Source: an uncultured Collinsella sp. (GTDB taxonomy: Bacteria; Actinomycetota; Coriobacteriia; Coriobacteriales; Coriobacteriaceae). From it: DNA of 8,914 nt. Under the pieces are notes generated by a model. It did not search any database and had not been told where the DNA came from. It saw nothing but the letters and a program-made list of their open reading frames with translations. Shown here piece after piece: positions 6,004 to 8,914 of the stretch. The DNA lies in contig URKU01000078.1 of NCBI GenBank assembly GCA_900548515.1, positions 1 to 8,914 of the forward strand, given 5' to 3'. Position 1 is the stretch's first letter, and each line of letters opens with the position of its first letter. Made by a program: the position numbers and the translations under genes.

Positions 6004-7515
6004 TTATCGATAGGATACGGACTGCTGGGAGTCCTTTACGACTACGTCGTGGGCACCGCCTTCGACGATCGAGGTGGAGCTCACCAGGGTCAGGCGTGCC
6101 TTTTCCTGGAGCTCGGGGATCGAGAGGGCGCCGCAGTTGCACATCGTGGACTTGACCTTGTAGAGTGTGCCGCCCACACCGTCCTTGAGGGAGCCGGCGT
6201 AGGGAACGTAGGAGTCGACGCCCTCGACGAAGCTGAGCTTCGCGGCGCCGCCCAGGTCGTAGCGCTGCCAGTTGCGGGCACGCGCAGAACCCTCGCCCCA
6301 GTACTCCTTCATGTACTGACCGTTGACGTTGACGCGCTCGGTCGGGCTCTCGTCAAAGCGGGCGAAGTAACGGCCCAGCATCATAAAGTCGGCACCCATG
6401 GCAAGGGCGAGCGTCATGTGGTAGTCGTAGACGATACCGCCGTCGGAGCACACGGGCACGTAAACACCGGTCTCCTCGTAGTACTCGTCACGGGCGCGGC
6501 AGACGTCGATCAACGCGGTGGCCTGGCCACGGCCGATGCCCTTGGTCTCGCGGGTAATGCAGATGGAACCGCCGCCGATACCGACCTTGATGAAGTCGGC
6601 ACCGCAGTCGGCCAGGAACCGGAAGCCCTCGGCGTCGACAACGTTACCGGCACCGACCTTGACGTCCTCGCCGTAGTTGGCGCGGATCCACTCGATGGTG
6701 CGCTTCTGCCACTCGCTGAAGCCCTCGGAGGAGTCGATGCACAGGACATCGGCACCGGCCTCGATGAGCAGCGGCACGCGCTCGGCATAGTCGCGGGTGT
6801 TGATACCGGCGCCGACCATGTAGCGCTTGTCGTTATCGAGCAGCTCGTTGGGGTTGGTCTTGTGGCTGTCGTAGTCCTTGCGGAAGACGATGCCCATAAG
6901 GTGATCGTTGTCGTCGACGATAGGCAGAGCGTTGAGCTTGTTGTCCCAGATGACGTCGTTGGCAACCTTAAGGCTGATGTTCTTGTCGCCCACGATGAGC
7001 TGCTCACGCGGGGTCATGAACTCGAAGACCTTCTTCTGGTGGTCATCGCGGCTGGGGCGGTAGTCACGGCTGGTGACGATGCCCAGGAGCTTGCCCTTGG
7101 GGGTGCCGTCGTCGGTGACCGGCATGGTGGAGTGACCGGTCTTCTCCTTGAGCTCGATGACCTGCTCCATGGTCATGTCGGGGGTCAGCGTGGAATCGGA
7201 CTGAACGAAGCCAGCCTTGTGATCCTTGACGGCCTTGACCATGGCGGCCTCGGACTCGGGGGTCTGGGAACCGTAGATGAAGGACAGGCCACCCTCGGTA
7301 GCGAGCGCGACACCCATGTCGACGCCCGAGACGGACTGCATGATGGCGGAAACCATGGGGATGTTCAGGGTGATTGCCGGCTTCTCACCGCGCTTGAAGC
7401 GGGTTAGCGGCGTCTTAAGAGAGACGTTGTTGGGGATGCACTGCGAGGACGAGTAGCCAGGGACCAGCAGATACTCCGAAAACGTGTGGGACTCACCGGG
7501 AAAGAACGTAGCCAT
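6004..7515 (-). CDS. guaB: Inosine-5'-monophosphate dehydrogenase (Tritrichomonas-like type)
   Basis: The enzyme oxidises IMP to XMP with NAD+, the committed step of guanine nucleotide synthesis. The 503-residue product has a split TIM barrel with two CBS domains inserted (about 103-155 and 164-216), which in this family bind nucleotides and regulate. Catalytic features are D261, the loop GGGSICITRETKGIGRGQ (314-331) with nucleophile C319 and T321, the phosphate-site SDGG (357-360), and the flap RNWQRYDLGG (414-423) containing the R418-Y419 pair. E431 follows. Most bacterial enzymes read GPGSICTTR with shorter flaps. This form closely resembles, from memory, the 503-residue Tritrichomonas foetus enzyme, whose named residues fall at identical numbers. 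The ATG at 7513-7515 has AAAAAGGAG upstream. It is monocistronic, with a terminator at 5921-5955, and divergent from the regulator at 7709. Confidence 0.97.
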   Translation of the reverse strand: MATFFPGESHTFSEYLLVPGYSSSQCIPNNVSLKTPLTRFKRGEKPAITLNIPMVSAIMQSVSGVDMGVALATEGGLSFIYGSQTPESEAAMVKAVKDHKAGFVQSDSTLTPDMTMEQVIELKEKTGHSTMPVTDDGTPKGKLLGIVTSRDYRPSRDDHQKKVFEFMTPREQLIVGDKNISLKVANDVIWDNKLNALPIVDDNDHLMGIVFRKDYDSHKTNPNELLDNDKRYMVGAGINTRDYAERVPLLIEAGADVLCIDSSEGFSEWQKRTIEWIRANYGEDVKVGAGNVVDAEGFRFLADCGADFIKVGIGGGSICITRETKGIGRGQATALIDVCRARDEYYEETGVYVPVCSDGGIVYDYHMTLALAMGADFMMLGRYFARFDESPTERVNVNGQYMKEYWGEGSARARNWQRYDLGGAAKLSFVEGVDSYVPYAGSLKDGVGGTLYKVKSTMCNCGALSIPELQEKARLTLVSSTSIVEGGAHDVVVKDSQQSVSYR

Positions 7516-7565
7516 GTTTCTCCTTTTTCCATGCGACCGGTCGGCTGCAGGCCTCGTAGGACCCA

Positions 7566-7585
7566 GCCCAACCTTGGGCGCCCAA
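7566..7585 (-). promoter_or_regulatory. Overlapping palindromes upstream of guaB
   Basis: GCCCAA (7566-7571), TTGGGC (7574-7579) and GCCCAA (7580-7585) are arranged so that the central TTGGGC can pair with either flanking copy. TTGGGCGCCCAA (7574-7585) is a perfect 12-base palindrome. It lies 51-70 bases upstream of the guaB start, in its untranslated leader or promoter. It may be an operator or two mutually exclusive RNA hairpins; neither is shown. A weak guaB promoter candidate (TTGTAG, 17 bases, GATACT on the minus strand) lies just upstream. Confidence 0.3.
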
Positions 7586-7615
7586 TACTGGGGAAGTATC
7601 TTAGCGCACTTTGAC

Positions 7616-7624
7616 TGCTACAAT
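7616..7624 (+). promoter_or_regulatory. Predicted extended -10 promoter of the ModE-like regulator
   Basis: TGCTACAAT is an extended -10 element (TGn plus TACAAT, five of six to consensus) in the divergent region between guaB and the regulator. No convincing -35 box is present. Initiation near 7631 would give a leader of about 78 bases. Confidence 0.35.
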
Positions 7625-7708
7625 GCATGATTTAAGAAGAGCACACGAGGGTTTGACGCAGGCTTTGCGTTTGCCCAGCAAACACTTTAGCGGGGAGACG
7701 TGGAGCAC

Positions 7709-8053
7709 ATGGAGTACAAGACAACGGCAAAGTTGGTCATTCAAGCGTGCGACAAGGATCTGCCGGGCGTGTTCGGCCACGGCTGCGTCTTGCTGCTGCA
7801 GGGTATTGCCCGCGAGCACTCGCTCAACCGTGCCGCCAAGAGCATGGGTATGGCGTATTCCAAGGCCTGGCGCATTGTGAACGAGGCCGAAGGCCAGCTG
7901 GGCTGCAAGCTCATCGAGCGCGACGGCGCCCGCGGATCCACGCTCACCCCCGCCGGCGAGCGAGCCATAGCGGTCTACGAGGAGCTGCAGGCCGACATCA
8001 ACAACGTCATCGCCACCAAAGCAAACAACCTCATCGCCAGCATCAAAGAGTAG
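7709..8053 (+). CDS. Stand-alone ModE/LysR-type winged-helix DNA-binding protein
   Basis: The 114-residue product is a single winged helix-turn-helix domain of the LysR/ModE N-terminal type. It has a recognition region SLNRAAKSMGMAYSKAWRIV (38-57), a wing with LIERDGARGSTLTPAG (68-83), and a C-terminal dimerisation-type helix (84-113). The pattern 'AA..MG..Y..AW..V.....LG..L......G...LT..G' is that of ModE, the molybdate-responsive repressor. The C-terminal molybdate-binding (Mop) domains are absent, so ligand sensing cannot be assumed. I chose the ATG at 7709. A GTG at 7700 would add three residues, but GGGGAG (7692-7697) is then only two bases away, against eleven from the ATG. Its stop codon lies inside the 3' end of the converging PLP-family gene. 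Its target is unknown; possibilities include itself and neighbouring guaB. Confidence 0.85.
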   Translation: MEYKTTAKLVIQACDKDLPGVFGHGCVLLLQGIAREHSLNRAAKSMGMAYSKAWRIVNEAEGQLGCKLIERDGARGSTLTPAGERAIAVYEELQADINNVIATKANNLIASIKE

Positions 8054-8914
8054 CTAATTTGCGGAGGGCGTTGTCTAGGGCGGCGGCTACGGTTAGGGGG
8101 TCGTCGGTACCGGCGAAGAGGCGGATGGTTCCCCTCTGCTTGCCGCGTGGGGCCGAAAGGCGTGTCGTTGCGCCGCCGGCGGGCGACGTGCTGAACTCCC
8201 CCGGCAATGTGTCGAACAGCTCACCCGCACTTCGCTCGATAAGGTCAAACTCAACCGCCGGGCCAAAGCCGTGCTCGAGGATTCCCGTTGCAACCGCATG
8301 ATCGGGATGCGAACCCAGCCCAGGATAGCGAACGTTACACACCATCTCGTTAGCAGCCAGATACTCGGCCAGCGCACGGGCGCGATCGAAGTGCGCCTGC
8401 ATGCGAGCATCGAGCGAGGACAGCCCGCGTTCTAGCACGTCGGTCTCCTCGGCAGACAGGCCAAGCACAGACGCACCGCAGTCCGCAAGCAACGCGTGTG
8501 CGCACTCTGCGGCGGCATCCACGCGATGGCGCTTGAGCTGCGAGCGCGCCACCGAGACGGCGACGAGCTTGCGCGGAGCTTCGCCGGCACACACACGGTC
8601 GAGTGCCTCGAGCGACAGCGCGGCACCCAAGCACAACGGATCGCATCCAAAAACACCTGCCACGGTGTTATCCACCACAAGCAGCGCATGCGCCTCGCGA
8701 GCCGCGCGGCCCAGGGCACGAAGATCGGGCACACGCAGGCCAAACCCGCCGATGGAATTGACGAACCACCACAGGTGCGGACCCTCGGCATCAAACGAAG
8801 CATCCAAGCCCTCGGACGCGACGGTAAACGCCGCAACCGACGGCTCCCCCACGAGCACAACGTCGCAGGCATCAAAGCCGCGCGCAAACGCATCGGCAAA
8901 GTCGTCCGCAAAGG
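8043..8914 (-). CDS. Cys/Met metabolism-family PLP protein, C-terminal part (cut by window edge), PLP lysine apparently missing
   Basis: The visible 289 codons belong to the cystathionine gamma-synthase / O-acetylhomoserine sulfhydrylase fold; roughly the first hundred residues lie beyond base 8914. Recognisable pieces are LLVVDNT (Asp codon 8670-8672, the residue that contacts the PLP ring nitrogen), DPLCLGAA after it, the later VRYPGLGSHPDH, the glycine-rich GFGPAVEFDL, and C-terminal IRLFAGTDDP with the carboxylate-binding Arg. The SxTK segment with the Schiff-base lysine is not found: ungapped alignment from VDNT places LDRV (Arg codon 8595-8597) there, and the only nearby S-rich match reads SVAR (8544-8555). 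The reading frame is otherwise intact with no stop or frameshift. It may be a pseudoenzyme, a decaying paralog, or an enzyme with a relocated lysine. It ends with TGA at 8043-8045 and overlaps the converging regulator gene by 11 bases. Confidence 0.8.
   Translation of the reverse strand, partial: FADDFADAFARGFDACDVVLVGEPSVAAFTVASEGLDASFDAEGPHLWWFVNSIGGFGLRVPDLRALGRAAREAHALLVVDNTVAGVFGCDPLCLGAALSLEALDRVCAGEAPRKLVAVSVARSQLKRHRVDAAAECAHALLADCGASVLGLSAEETDVLERGLSSLDARMQAHFDRARALAEYLAANEMVCNVRYPGLGSHPDHAVATGILEHGFGPAVEFDLIERSAGELFDTLPGEFSTSPAGGATTRLSAPRGKQRGTIRLFAGTDDPLTVAAALDNALRKLATL

Noticed and set aside
6049..7407. Long plus-strand open frame (452 codons) antisense to guaB
   Set aside because: Same codon-bias artefact; the guaB frame has full catalytic motifs.
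7516..7700. Purine riboswitch in front of guaB
   Set aside because: The conserved purine-aptamer core and paired loops are not recognisable; only short GC palindromes are present.

Overview
The window looks like chromosomal core sequence from a high-GC, Gram-positive actinobacterium. It is most likely a member of the Coriobacteriia (Collinsella or a relative), judging from the GC-rich third positions, the protein flavours and the clear AAGGAGG-type ribosome binding sites. That assignment is inference from reading, not from a search. I see no phage genes, transposases, CRISPR arrays, rRNA or tRNA.

Left part (1-2222, minus strand): a translation/transcription operon read right to left, rimP - nusA - infB (infB cut by the window edge). 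RimP matures the 30S subunit, NusA governs pausing, termination and antitermination, and IF-2 starts translation. The operon has a plausible promoter at 2194-2222. A strong intrinsic-terminator hairpin (2136-2168) lies inside the short leader, between that promoter and the rimP ribosome binding site, so it looks like an attenuator. NusA carries an unusual Cys3His, zinc-finger-like tail, and the ylxR gene often found between nusA and infB is absent.

Middle (2223-6003): a lone plus-strand lipoprotein gene of unknown function (2487-3059) converges on leuS (3164-5740, minus; leucyl-tRNA synthetase) across a shared hairpin terminator. Upstream of leuS, a 119-base inverted repeat with 29-base arms (5767-5885) fills almost the whole predicted 5' untranslated region. 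It is either a structured leader RNA or a dispersed palindromic repeat.

Right part (5921-8914): guaB (6004-7515, minus; IMP dehydrogenase) has its own terminator. Its length and active-site numbering match, from memory, the protist-type enzyme of Tritrichomonas foetus. It is divergent from a small ModE/LysR-type winged-helix regulator (7709-8053, plus). That regulator overlaps tail-to-tail by 11 bases with the 3' part of a Cys/Met-metabolism-family PLP protein (8043-8914, minus), which seems to have lost the PLP-binding lysine.

The best candidates for something undescribed are the leuS leader palindrome, the zinc-finger-like tail of NusA, the attenuator-like leader of rimP-nusA-infB, and the apparently lysine-less PLP-fold protein.
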